Part shown: one piece after another, positions 33,788 through 42,112 of the stretch | Position numbering within the stretch: the first letter of the stretch is position 1 | Layout of the letters: each line of letters opens with the position of its first letter | Assembly (NCBI RefSeq): GCF_000230835.1 | Contig: NZ_CM001240.1 | Coordinates: 5,296,779-5,360,778, forward strand | Direction of reading: 5' to 3' | DNA: 64,000 bases | Source of the DNA: Clostridium sp. DL-VIII | GTDB taxonomy: Bacteria > Bacillota > Clostridia > Clostridiales > Clostridiaceae | Notes under the pieces: model-generated | Seen by the model: the letters and a program-made list of their open reading frames with translations, nothing else | The model's database searches: none | Told to the model about the DNA's origin: nothing | Program-made: the position numbers and the translations under genes

Positions 33788-36700
33788 CTATTGTTGATTA
33801 GCTAATTTCTTGTATCCTTCTAATCTTTCCATAGCATCTTTCTTAGTCTTTTCAAATAAAGCATCTGCTTGTTCTGGGAATGCCTTAGCAAGTGAAGAGT
33901 ATCTTACTTCTCCCATTAAGAATTCCTTGAAGTCTGCAGTTGGTTCTTTTGAGTCTAATGTAAATGGATTCTTTCCAGTATCTTTTAATTCTGGGTTGAA
34001 TCTATATGTTTGCCAATATCCACATGCACTAGCTCTCTTAGCTTCTTCTTGGCTGTTACCCATACCAATTCTTAATCCGTGGTTGATACATGGTGCATAA
34101 GCTATTATTAATGATGGTCCTTTATAGCTTTCAGCTTCTGCAATAGCTTTCATAACTTGGTTCTTATCAGCACCCATGTTAATTTGAGCTACATATACAT
34201 AACCATAACTCATAGCCATCATTCCAAGATCTTTCTTCTTAGTCTTCTTACCAGATGCAGCAAACTTAGCGATTGCAGCAGTTGGAGTAGATTTAGATGA
34301 TTGACCACCAGTGTTTGAGTAAACTTCTGTATCTACTACTAATATATTTACGTCTTCTCCTGAAGCTAATACATGGTCAACTCCACCGTATCCGATATCG
34401 TAAGCCCATCCGTCTCCTCCGAAGATCCATTGTGATCTCTTAACGAAGTAGTCTTTTTCAGCTAATATTTCTTTAGCAGCTTCAGTGTTAGATGCTTCTA
34501 ACGCAGCAACTAATTTATCAGCTCTTTCTCTAGTTCCTTCACCTTCATTAATGTTGTCTAACCATTCTTGTAATTCAGCTTTTGCTGGATCATTTGCAGC
34601 TATAGCAGCTTCAGCTTTTTCTGCAATTCTTTCTCTTATAGCCTTAACTCCTAAGAACATACCTAATCCATATTCAGCATTATCTTCAAATAATGAGTTA
34701 GCCCAAGCTGGACCATGTCCATTTTTATTCTTAGTATATGGAGTTGAAGGAGCTGATCCTCCCCAAATTGATGTACATCCAGTTGCATTAGCAACCATCA
34801 TTCTATCACCAACTAATTGAGTTATAGCTTTAACATATGGAGTTTCTCCACAACCTGCACAAGCTCCTGAGAACTCAAGTAATGGTTGCTCAAATTGGCT
34901 ACCCTTAACTGTAGTCTTGCTCATTGGGTTCTTCTTAGCTGAAACATCATGAGTTAAGTAATCCCAAACATCTATTTGATCATGTTGAGATTCTTGTGGT
35001 TTCATAACTAATGCTTTTCCTGGAGCAGGACAAATTTGAGCACAGTTTCCACAACCTGAACAATCAAGTGGTGTTACACCCATTGTGTATAATAATGGTT
35101 CTTCAGTCTTTAATCCCTTAGCAGCTACAACTTTAGCTGCACCTGGAGCTGCATTCTTTTCTGCATCTGTTAATAAGAAAGGTCTTATAGCAGCATGTGG
35201 ACATACCATTGAACATTGGTTACATTGAATACACTTTTCTGAATCCCATTCAGGAACATTTACTGCAATTCCTCTCTTTTCGAAAGCTGCAGTACCATTT
35301 TCAAAAGTACCATCTTCCATACCTGCAAATGCTGAAACTGGAAGTTGATCTCCTTCTTGTCTATTCATTGGAATAACTATATCTTTTACAAATTTAGTAG
35401 CATGCTTAATTTCTACTGCTTTTTCATCTGCAACTGTCTTCCAAGCTTCTGGAATATTTACTGCAACGATTGATTCAACACCTTTATCTATAGCAGCGTT
35501 GTTCATATTAACAACTTTTTCACCCTTCTTACCATAAGAAGTTACAACTGAATCTTTTAAGTGTTTAATAGCATCTTCAACTGGGATAATGTTAGCTAAC
35601 TTGAAGAAAGCTGATTGCATTATCATGTTGATTCTTCCACCAAGACCAATTTCTTGAGCAATACCTACAGCATTGATAATGTAGAACTTAATGTTGTTGT
35701 TTGCTAAGAATCTCTTATATGAAGCAGGTAATTTTTCTTCTAATTCTTCTGGAGTCCAGATAGTATTTAATAAGAAAGTAGAACCTGGTTTTAATCCTTC
35801 AAGTACATTGTATTTGTGGATGTATGATTGGTTAGAACATGAAACAAAGTCTGCTTTGTTTATTAAGTATGGTGACTTAATTGCTTTCTTACCAAATCTT
35901 AAGTGAGATACAGTAATTCCTCCTGATTTCTTTGAATCATAGAAGAAATATGCTTGAGCATACATGTCTGTATTATCTCCAATGATCTTGATTGCACTCT
36001 TGTTTGCTCCAACAGTACCGTCTGATCCAAGTCCCCAGAACTTACAAGATGTAGTTCCTTCTGGAGTTGCATCTATATCTTCAGTTACTTCTAATGAAGT
36101 ATTTGTTACGTCATCAACGATTCCGATTGTGAATCCATTCTTTGGAGTAGCTTGTGCTAGGTTAGCATAAACTGCAGCAATATGTCCTGGATTTGGATCT
36201 TTTGAACCTAAACCGAATCTTCCACCAACAATAAGTGGTGCATCAGCTTGTCCATAGAATGCATTTCTTACATCTAAGTATAATGGTTCTCCAGTTGATC
36301 CTGGTTCCTTAGTTCTATCTAAAACAGCGATTTTCTTAACTGTCTTTGGAATAGCAGCTAATAATTTTTCATTTGAGAATGGTCTGAATAATCTTACTTT
36401 AATAACACCAACTTTTTGTCCGTTAGCATTTAAGTAATCTATAGTTTCTTCACAAACGTCAGTAGCAGAACCCATAGCTATGATTACTCTATCAGCATCT
36501 GGTGCTCCATAGTAATCGAAACAGTGATATTCTCTACCAGTTAATTTAGTAATTTCAGCCATATAGCTTTCAACTGTTTCTGGTAATTCATTGTAGAATT
36601 TATTAACAGATTCTCTTTCTTGGAAATAGATATCTGCATTTTGAGCTGTTCCTCTAGTTACAGGATGATTTGGGTTTAATGCTCTTTCTCTGAAAGCTTT

Positions 36701-37297
36701 AACTGAATCCCAATCAAGTAGGCTTGCTAATTCATCATATTCTAAAACTTCAATTTTTTGTACTTCATGAGAAGTTCTGAATCCATCAAAGAAGTTTAAG
36801 AAAGGAATTCTTGTTTTAATAGCAGTTAAATGAGCTACTGCTGCTAAATCCATTACTTCTTGAACTGATCCTTCTGCAAGCATTGCAAAACCAGTTTGTC
36901 TTGCTGCCATAACATCTTGGTGATCTCCAAATATGTTTAAAGCAGAAGTAGCTAATGCTCTAGCTGATACGTGGAATACTCCTGGTAACATTTCACCAGA
37001 AATTTTATACATGTTTGGTATCATTAATAATAAACCTTGTGAAGCTGTATAAGTTGTTGTTAAAGCTCCAGCTTGTAAAGATCCGTGAACTGCACCAGCC
37101 GCTCCAGCTTCTGATTGCATTTCCATAACCTTAACAGGTTGTCCAAAAATATTTTTTCTTCCTTGAGCTACCCATTCATCAACATGTTCTGCCATTGGTG
37201 ATGATGGTGTAATTGGGAATATTGCAGAAACTTCTGTAAATGCATAAGATATATGAGCTGCTGCAGTATTACCATCCATAGTTTTCATTTTTCTCAT
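33788..37297 (-). CDS. nifJ: Pyruvate:ferredoxin (flavodoxin) oxidoreductase
   Basis: An 1169-residue single-chain enzyme oxidising pyruvate and CoA to acetyl-CoA, CO2 and reduced ferredoxin or flavodoxin, central to clostridial fermentation. Domains I-II at the N-terminus carry the PITPSSPMAEH pyruvate site; a ferredoxin-like domain near 690-760 has CIQCNQCSMVC and CSGCGNCAQIC for two 4Fe-4S clusters; the C-terminal thiamine-diphosphate domain has GCAGCGETPY, GDGWAYDIGYGGVDH and YSNTGGQSSK plus a Cys for the proximal cluster. Length is normal. Codon use is notably GC-richer at wobble positions than the neighbours, as expected of a highly expressed gene. ATG at 37297 follows AGAGGGG. Confidence 0.97.
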   Translation of the reverse strand: MRKMKTMDGNTAAAHISYAFTEVSAIFPITPSSPMAEHVDEWVAQGRKNIFGQPVKVMEMQSEAGAAGAVHGSLQAGALTTTYTASQGLLLMIPNMYKISGEMLPGVFHVSARALATSALNIFGDHQDVMAARQTGFAMLAEGSVQEVMDLAAVAHLTAIKTRIPFLNFFDGFRTSHEVQKIEVLEYDELASLLDWDSVKAFRERALNPNHPVTRGTAQNADIYFQERESVNKFYNELPETVESYMAEITKLTGREYHCFDYYGAPDADRVIIAMGSATDVCEETIDYLNANGQKVGVIKVRLFRPFSNEKLLAAIPKTVKKIAVLDRTKEPGSTGEPLYLDVRNAFYGQADAPLIVGGRFGLGSKDPNPGHIAAVYANLAQATPKNGFTIGIVDDVTNTSLEVTEDIDATPEGTTSCKFWGLGSDGTVGANKSAIKIIGDNTDMYAQAYFFYDSKKSGGITVSHLRFGKKAIKSPYLINKADFVSCSNQSYIHKYNVLEGLKPGSTFLLNTIWTPEELEEKLPASYKRFLANNNIKFYIINAVGIAQEIGLGGRINMIMQSAFFKLANIIPVEDAIKHLKDSVVTSYGKKGEKVVNMNNAAIDKGVESIVAVNIPEAWKTVADEKAVEIKHATKFVKDIVIPMNRQEGDQLPVSAFAGMEDGTFENGTAAFEKRGIAVNVPEWDSEKCIQCNQCSMVCPHAAIRPFLLTDAEKNAAPGAAKVVAAKGLKTEEPLLYTMGVTPLDCSGCGNCAQICPAPGKALVMKPQESQHDQIDVWDYLTHDVSAKKNPMSKTTVKGSQFEQPLLEFSGACAGCGETPYVKAITQLVGDRMMVANATGCTSIWGGSAPSTPYTKNKNGHGPAWANSLFEDNAEYGLGMFLGVKAIRERIAEKAEAAIAANDPAKAELQEWLDNINEGEGTRERADKLVAALEASNTEAAKEILAEKDYFVKRSQWIFGGDGWAYDIGYGGVDHVLASGEDVNILVVDTEVYSNTGGQSSKSTPTAAIAKFAASGKKTKKKDLGMMAMSYGYVYVAQINMGADKNQVMKAIAEAESYKGPSLIIAYAPCINHGLRIGMGNSQEEAKRASACGYWQTYRFNPELKDTGKNPFTLDSKEPTADFKEFLMGEVRYSSLAKAFPEQADALFEKTKKDAMERLEGYKKLANQQ

Positions 37298-37450
37298 CGC
37301 GTTTGACCCCTCTTTCTAATTTTAAAACTAAATTTAGAGTAATTTAAATTTATATAAGCTAGTCTGTAAGACCACCTAATATACATAACAATATTCAGCT
37401 AGTTAAAATATTATTCTTAAATTTACACATATAGAGTAAAAATCAGCATA

Positions 37451-37882
37451 TTACTTTGCTAATTTTCTTCCTAATTCTTTAATAATATCTGATTGTACCT
37501 TAGTTGGTGAATCTTTAACTGCTAAATCTCCAATGACATTAAAACCATAGGATGTCATTTCATCCTTCCATATTTTCATGAAAGTATCCTCTATCCATCC
37601 ATAGGTTGCAAATAAAATACAGTTCTTATTCTTGTTCTGTTCATTGAAATTTATTAACTGTTCTAGAAATGGTTTCATTTCCTCTTGTTCTATTTTAGTG
37701 GCATCCACTGCAGGACTTCCAAAAGCAACAGAATCTGAATTCAACACATCTTCAACTGTAGCATCTCCCACATGTATTACATTTACCTCTGCTCCTTCTT
37801 CCCTAGCACCTTCTGCCATGACATTTGCAAGGGCCTCTATGTTTCCACCACAACTCCAATAAATGATTGACACTTTTTTCAT
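37451..37882 (-). CDS. Flavodoxin
   Basis: A 143-residue FMN protein. The phosphate loop is YWSCGGNIEAL at residues 9-19, a variant of the usual SxTGNTE; VAFGSPAVDATKIEQ and FATYGWIEDTFMKIW form the two isoalloxazine-contacting loops. It can accept electrons from PFOR, whose gene lies 153 bp downstream on the same strand; co-transcription is plausible. ATG at 37882 follows GATGAGGTG. A Rex-like operator lies 23 bp upstream and a TTGCAA-16-TATAAT promoter further up, so redox control is suggested. Confidence 0.9.
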   Translation of the reverse strand: MKKVSIIYWSCGGNIEALANVMAEGAREEGAEVNVIHVGDATVEDVLNSDSVAFGSPAVDATKIEQEEMKPFLEQLINFNEQNKNKNCILFATYGWIEDTFMKIWKDEMTSYGFNVIGDLAVKDSPTKVQSDIIKELGRKLAK

Positions 37883-37904
37883 CGAAACAGCACCTCATCT
37901 TTTC

Positions 37905-37918
37905 GTTAAATAATTAAC
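37905..37918 (-). promoter_or_regulatory. Rex-like operator before flavodoxin
   Basis: GTTAAATAATTAAC: half-sites GTTAA and TTAAC separated by 4 bp, matching the core of the Rex consensus TTGTTAANNNNTTAACAA; the outer two bases on each side deviate. It lies 23-36 bp upstream of the flavodoxin ATG and about 35 bp downstream of the -10, a roadblock position. Rex senses NADH/NAD. Confidence 0.55.
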
Positions 37919-37952
37919 TTACGTCTCTAACTAAAACTGAACCTACCCTTTT

Positions 37953-37980
37953 ATTATATCTCACATATTTTTTTTTGCAA
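37953..37980 (-). promoter_or_regulatory. Candidate sigma-A promoter of flavodoxin (and PFOR)
   Basis: TTGCAA (37980-37975), 16 bp, TATAAT (37958-37953). Confidence 0.6.
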
Positions 37981-38043
37981 GATTTGATTGTATAATTTGT
38001 ATTATTTTAAGTTATAAATATATATTTTATCGTTGCTAACCAC

Positions 38044-38148
38044 CTATAGATACCCAAATCAAAAGTAATTTTATACATTTGTGCAAATCTTTTAATTTAT
38101 AGTTCTTATGCAAATGTATATGTAAAAGTCTTAAATTGGATATCTACT
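38044..38148. repeat. TATAGATATCC-ended palindromic element, copy 1
   Basis: A 105-bp element in the 332-bp gap between flavodoxin and murG. It begins CTATAGATACCCAAA and ends AAATTGGATATCTAC; inside, TATACATTTG pairs with CAAATGTATA. It shares ends and the internal GCAAATGTATATG segment with the element at 59672. The rest of the gap (38155-38205) holds a fragment of the CCTTAACTCATAGC-type repeat. Confidence 0.6.
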
Positions 38149-38214
38149 GTAAACTAGTTAAGGGGATTTCATCCTTAACTCATAGCTTATAATTCATTAC
38201 TTTCATAATATCTC

Positions 38215-39288
38215 TTACTTCCTGATGCTTTCTAGTATTACATTTACTATCGCTTCAACACCATTTTTAGCTTGACTTTTCTCCATATTGTCTATAAGTT
38301 TTTTCTTTTTTTCTTTTAATTCTAAAATCTTTTCATATAATGAATCCTTATTAATTTCTTCTTCTTGAAGCATTAGTGAATAACCTTCTTTTTCGAAAGA
38401 TTTAGAATTTAAAATTTGATCTCCTCTGCTAGCCTTCTTCGAAAGAGGTATCAACAATGTAGGTTTCTTTAATGCTAAAAACTCAAATATGGAATTTGCT
38501 CCAGCCCTTGAAATCATATAGTTTGCTGCCTTCATAAGATCTGGTAATTCCTCACTTACATATTCAAATTGCTTATACCCCTTTTTATCTATAAGATTTC
38601 TATCTATGTTTCCTTTTCCACAAATATGAATTAAATTAAATTCCTTCAGAAGCTTATCTAAAATTCCTCTTATTTCCTCATTTATTAACTTTGAGCCAAG
38701 GCTTCCACCCATGATGAGCAGAATTTCTTTATCATCATTAAAATTACATATTTTCTTTCCTTTTATTTTGTCTCCATGAAGTATTTCTTCTCTTATAGGG
38801 CTGCCTGTAAGAACTCCCTTATTTCCTTTTACATAATTCAAACTCTCTCTGAATGTTACACATAACTTGTCGCAAAAAGGTGCTGACAATTTATTTGCAA
38901 GGCCTGGCGTCATATCAGATTCATGTGCTACTACTGGTATTTTTTTTATAGAAGCAGCAATGACAACTGGTACAGCTACAAAACCTCCCTTTGAAAAAAT
39001 AACATCTGGTTTCTCTTTGGATAAAATCCTTAAAGCCTGCATAATTCCCTTCATTATTTTAAATGGATCTGTGAAGTTCTTTACATCAAAATATCTTCTT
39101 AACTTACCACATGAAATTCCGAAGAAAGGTATATTATTTTTATTAATAATTTCCTTTTCAATCCCATCTATGCTTCCAATATATTTTATTTCAAATCCTT
39201 TTTCTTTTAATTTTGGTATTAACGCTAAATTAGGAGTAACATGACCTGCTGTTCCTCCTCCTGTCATTATTATTTTATATTTCAACAA
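38215..39288 (-). CDS. murG: Undecaprenyl-PP-MurNAc-pentapeptide GlcNAc transferase MurG
   Basis: A 357-residue peripheral membrane GT-B enzyme that makes lipid II from lipid I on the inner membrane face. [12 protein letters not shown] at residues 10-21 is the first glycine loop, [15 protein letters not shown] near 122-136 is the MurG signature, [13 protein letters not shown] near 193 the second loop, and [17 protein letters not shown] the UDP-binding helix. The start is TTG at 39288 with GGGGTG seven bases upstream; no better start is in frame before the glycine loop. In many Clostridium genomes murG stands apart from the mur/fts cluster, as here. Confidence 0.93.
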   Translation of the reverse strand: MLKYKIIMTGGGTAGHVTPNLALIPKLKEKGFEIKYIGSIDGIEKEIINKNNIPFFGISCGKLRRYFDVKNFTDPFKIMKGIMQALRILSKEKPDVIFSKGGFVAVPVVIAASIKKIPVVAHESDMTPGLANKLSAPFCDKLCVTFRESLNYVKGNKGVLTGSPIREEILHGDKIKGKKICNFNDDKEILLIMGGSLGSKLINEEIRGILDKLLKEFNLIHICGKGNIDRNLIDKKGYKQFEYVSEELPDLMKAANYMISRAGANSIFEFLALKKPTLLIPLSKKASRGDQILNSKSFEKEGYSLMLQEEEINKDSLYEKILELKEKKKKLIDNMEKSQAKNGVEAIVNVILESIRK

Positions 39289-39303
39289 AAAACACCCCTC
39301 TTA

Positions 39304-39497
39304 GTCAGTTTACGGTTAACAGTTTGCAATTTACAGTTATGGAAAAAATTCATGTTTCCAAATGCAAAATTTGAACATTCACTTTTTGGGCTTTTACTTA
39401 AAATTTTAATTCTTAATTTTCCTTGCAGGATTTCTTTAATTTTATTAAACTCTGAAAGAGTTTAATCCTCAACTGTGCACTGTAAACTGTGAACTAA
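39304..39497. repeat. Intergenic repeat, ACAATT/AACTGT-ended family, copy 2
   Basis: Left end AGTTTACGGTTAACAGTTTG and right end CAACTGTGCACTGTAAACTG are mutually inverted runs of 7-bp-like units (AACTGTn). The middle is AT-rich with a hairpin AAACTC-TGA-AAGAGTTT near 39449-39463. It fills the gap between recJ and murG. Confidence 0.6.
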
Positions 39498-39502
39498 ATT
39501 AA

Positions 39503-41269
39503 CTATCTGTAGTTTTGTACTACAATTTGAATTGTAACATTACCATTGTATTCATTAATACTTGGATAGAATACTAAATCTAACCTTACATCATTATACG
39601 CTCCCTCATAAAGTTTTTGCAGTTCCTCTGCTCCAAACTTGTCTGTTATTAGCGCTTCAAATCCACTGATATCTCCAAAATAAATTGCATCAATGAACTT
39701 ATTCTGCCTAGTCTTCACCTTCAATTTAAGTACATTGTTATTCTTGCCAAGTATTGCTGCTTTTAACAGATTAACGTCTTTTTCAGCAAATAAAGGTTTA
39801 GAATTAGCCTTACCGAACGGCTCCAATTTTTCTAAATTATTAATTAATTCATAACTTATTGAGTCTAGCGGAAGCACACAATCTATAGTAATTTTTTTCA
39901 GCAAATCTTCATCATCTAAAGTTGTATTTTCATTCAATCTTTTTCTAAGCTCATCTATATTTTCTTCTTTTAATGAAAAACCTGCTGCCATAGGATGTCC
40001 TCCAAATTTTTCAAGTATATCTTTGCACTTAACAAGTCCCTCAAACATGTTATATTCTTCTATAGATCTTCCAGAGCCTTTCACTCCACTTTCAGATTTA
40101 GTTATAACTAAAGTTGGAACATTATATTTTTCTCGAATTCTTCCTGCTATTATTCCTGCCAGACTTTCATGTACATCTGGAATATAAATAACGAATACCT
40201 TGTCATTCATAAATCCTTTCTTTTCAATAATTTCCGTAGCAGCCTCCACGCCTTTCATAGTCATGTCCTTTCTTTCTTCATTTAACCTAACTATTTCTTT
40301 TGCAAGCATAACTGCTTCTTCTTCATCATCTGAAAGTAATAATTTTAATCCTTTTTTAGCAGAATCCAACCTCCCCGATGCATTTATACACGGTCCTATT
40401 ATGAATCCCAAATGATATACAGATAAAGTTTTCTCTCCTAATTCTGATTCACGTATCAATTCCATTAATCCTAAATTAGTAGTACTATTTATTAATTCAA
40501 GTCCTTTTTTAACAAAAATTCTATTTTCATCAACTAAATCTACAACATCACAAACAGTTGCTATTGCTAGAAATTCTATAAATTTATAACTTTCTTCTCT
40601 ATCTATACTTAAATTTTCATAAAGTACTTCTACAAGTTTAAACGCCACTCCTGCGCCACATAATTGTTTAAATTTATACTTGCATTCTTCCTGCTTAGGG
40701 TTTACTATTGCATCTGCATTTGGGCTTATAAATCTCCTATTCTCATCTTCCTCTTCAATAAATGGTATATCATGATGATCTGTCACTATTACAGTCATCC
40801 CTAAATCTTTGGCATACTTTATTTGTTCTATAGCTGATATACCATTATCACAAGTTAAAATCGTATCTACTCCATCTTCTTTTGCTTGTTTTATTATATT
40901 GATATTTATTCCATATCCATCTTTAATTCGGTCTGGAATTTCATAATCCACATTAGCATTACATCTTATTAATGCCTTATATAAAATATAAATACTTATG
41001 ACACCATCTACATCATAATCCCCAACAATTCGAATTTTCTTACCTGATTTTATTTTATCAATAACTATCTGAACAGCTTTATTTAAATCCTTCATTTCAC
41101 TTGGATCATGAAGTTTATCTAATCCTGGATTTATATAACTTTTTATCATTTCATCATTTATAATATTTCTGTTTACTATAAGCTTACTCATAAGTTCTGT
41201 TATTCCATATTTTTTGGATATCTGCTTATAATCAGCTTTTATATTCTTAATGAACCATCGTTCTGTCAT
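39503..41269 (-). CDS. recJ: Single-stranded-DNA exonuclease RecJ
   Basis: A 588-residue 5'-3' ssDNA exonuclease for recombination and base-excision or mismatch repair. DHH-family motifs are visible: VGDYDVDGVISIY, LTCDNGISAIEQI, VTDHHDIPF, and the DHHA1 region with GSGRSIEEYNMFEGL and KFGGHPMAAGFSL; an OB domain follows at the C-terminus (KPLFAEKDVNLLKAAILGK...). It is shorter than fused RecJ forms that carry APT-binding tails. The GTG at 41290 precedes AGAGGAG, so ATG at 41269 is preferred. It is 68 bp from the DJ-1/PfpI gene upstream. Confidence 0.93.
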   Translation of the reverse strand: MTERWFIKNIKADYKQISKKYGITELMSKLIVNRNIINDEMIKSYINPGLDKLHDPSEMKDLNKAVQIVIDKIKSGKKIRIVGDYDVDGVISIYILYKALIRCNANVDYEIPDRIKDGYGININIIKQAKEDGVDTILTCDNGISAIEQIKYAKDLGMTVIVTDHHDIPFIEEEDENRRFISPNADAIVNPKQEECKYKFKQLCGAGVAFKLVEVLYENLSIDREESYKFIEFLAIATVCDVVDLVDENRIFVKKGLELINSTTNLGLMELIRESELGEKTLSVYHLGFIIGPCINASGRLDSAKKGLKLLLSDDEEEAVMLAKEIVRLNEERKDMTMKGVEAATEIIEKKGFMNDKVFVIYIPDVHESLAGIIAGRIREKYNVPTLVITKSESGVKGSGRSIEEYNMFEGLVKCKDILEKFGGHPMAAGFSLKEENIDELRKRLNENTTLDDEDLLKKITIDCVLPLDSISYELINNLEKLEPFGKANSKPLFAEKDVNLLKAAILGKNNNVLKLKVKTRQNKFIDAIYFGDISGFEALITDKFGAEELQKLYEGAYNDVRLDLVFYPSINEYNGNVTIQIVVQNYR

Positions 41270-41289
41270 TATTTCTCCTCTACGCACCA

Positions 41290-41334
41290 CTTCTAGTTAT
41301 GAATTATAAATTATGAGTTATAACTAAGAAAATT
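41290..41334. repeat. Fragment of the AT-rich intergenic repeat family
   Basis: TAGTTATGAATTATAAATTATGAG-like tandem 7-8-bp units between recJ and the DJ-1 gene; the same motif (ATGAGTTATGAATTATAGGTTATGAG) recurs at the left end of the copy at 57197. Confidence 0.4.
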
Positions 41335-41337
41335 GGG

Positions 41338-41889
41338 TTATCCTATAAACATTTTATATAACATACCTGAAGAAATCCCCTCTACCTTATGACTATATCC
41401 AAGAACTTCTAATAATTTATAGGCAAATGTCATTGCTGTCGCAGGTCCTCTGCTGGTTATAATATTTTCATCCACAACTACAGCTTCTTCTAAATATTCG
41501 CAGTTTGGTAATTCATCCTCATATCCTGGATAAGATGTTATATTTCTTCCTTCAGTAAGTCCGGCTCTTCCAAGTACTATTGGGCCTGCGCATATTGCTC
41601 CTAATAATTTTCCTTCTTTATTTTGTTTTTTAACAAACTTTATTACTCTCTCATCATCTCTCAAATTAGTTGCTCCTGGCATCCCACCTGGAATAACTAC
41701 AAGATCATAATCCATGTTTTCTTCAAAAATCTTATCTGCCTCCACTGTTACTCCATGGCTTGATTGCACCTTTTTTCCTCCTATTGAGACTAAATCACAT
41801 GTTACTTCTGCTCTTCTCATTATATCTGATACAGTTAAAGCTTCTATCTCTTCAAAACCTTCTGCTAATAATATGCATACTTTTTTCAT
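41338..41889 (-). CDS. DJ-1/PfpI-family protein (YajL-like)
   Basis: A 183-residue glutamine-amidotransferase-like protein. The nucleophile elbow is Cys100 in LGAICAGPIVL; a conserved Glu lies in AEGFEEIEALT near 13-14; VVIPGGMPGATNLRDD is typical of the DJ-1/YajL/ThiJ subgroup, associated with protection against oxidative or carbonyl stress (the activity is debated). No other domain. ATG at 41889 follows GAGGAGGAATTTAT. It stands alone between parC and recJ. Confidence 0.85.
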   Translation of the reverse strand: MKKVCILLAEGFEEIEALTVSDIMRRAEVTCDLVSIGGKKVQSSHGVTVEADKIFEENMDYDLVVIPGGMPGATNLRDDERVIKFVKKQNKEGKLLGAICAGPIVLGRAGLTEGRNITSYPGYEDELPNCEYLEEAVVVDENIITSRGPATAMTFAYKLLEVLGYSHKVEGISSGMLYKMFIG

Positions 41890-41956
41890 ATAAATTCCTC
41901 CTCAAATTTATGACACATCAAAAAATATATAATCAAATATTTTACTAACATGATTA

Positions 41957-41995
41957 AATGAGGATATTCTAAATTTAGTTTAGAACATCCTCATT
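41957..41995 (-). terminator. Hairpin after parC
   Basis: AATGAGGATATTCTAAA pairs with TTTAGAACATCCTCATT around a 5-nt loop (one mismatch). It lies about 110 bp after the parC stop and before the DJ-1 gene, with TTTAATC following on the minus strand; a likely terminator. Confidence 0.6.
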
Positions 41996-42037
41996 CTATA
42001 AATTTCATATTTATATCTATATTATACCACCACAAAT

Positions 42038-42112
42038 TCAAAGTTAAAAGTTATAAGTTGTTATATAAAATAATTTTCCAACTATAGCTCATCACTCATA
42101 ACTAGTTAAGTG
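42038..42112. repeat. AT-rich repeat fragment touching the 3' end of parC
   Basis: AAGTTAAAAGTTATAAGTTG on the left and CTCATCACTCATAACTAGTTAAG on the right, inverted-like ends of the same intergenic family. The parC stop codon lies inside it. Confidence 0.45.
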
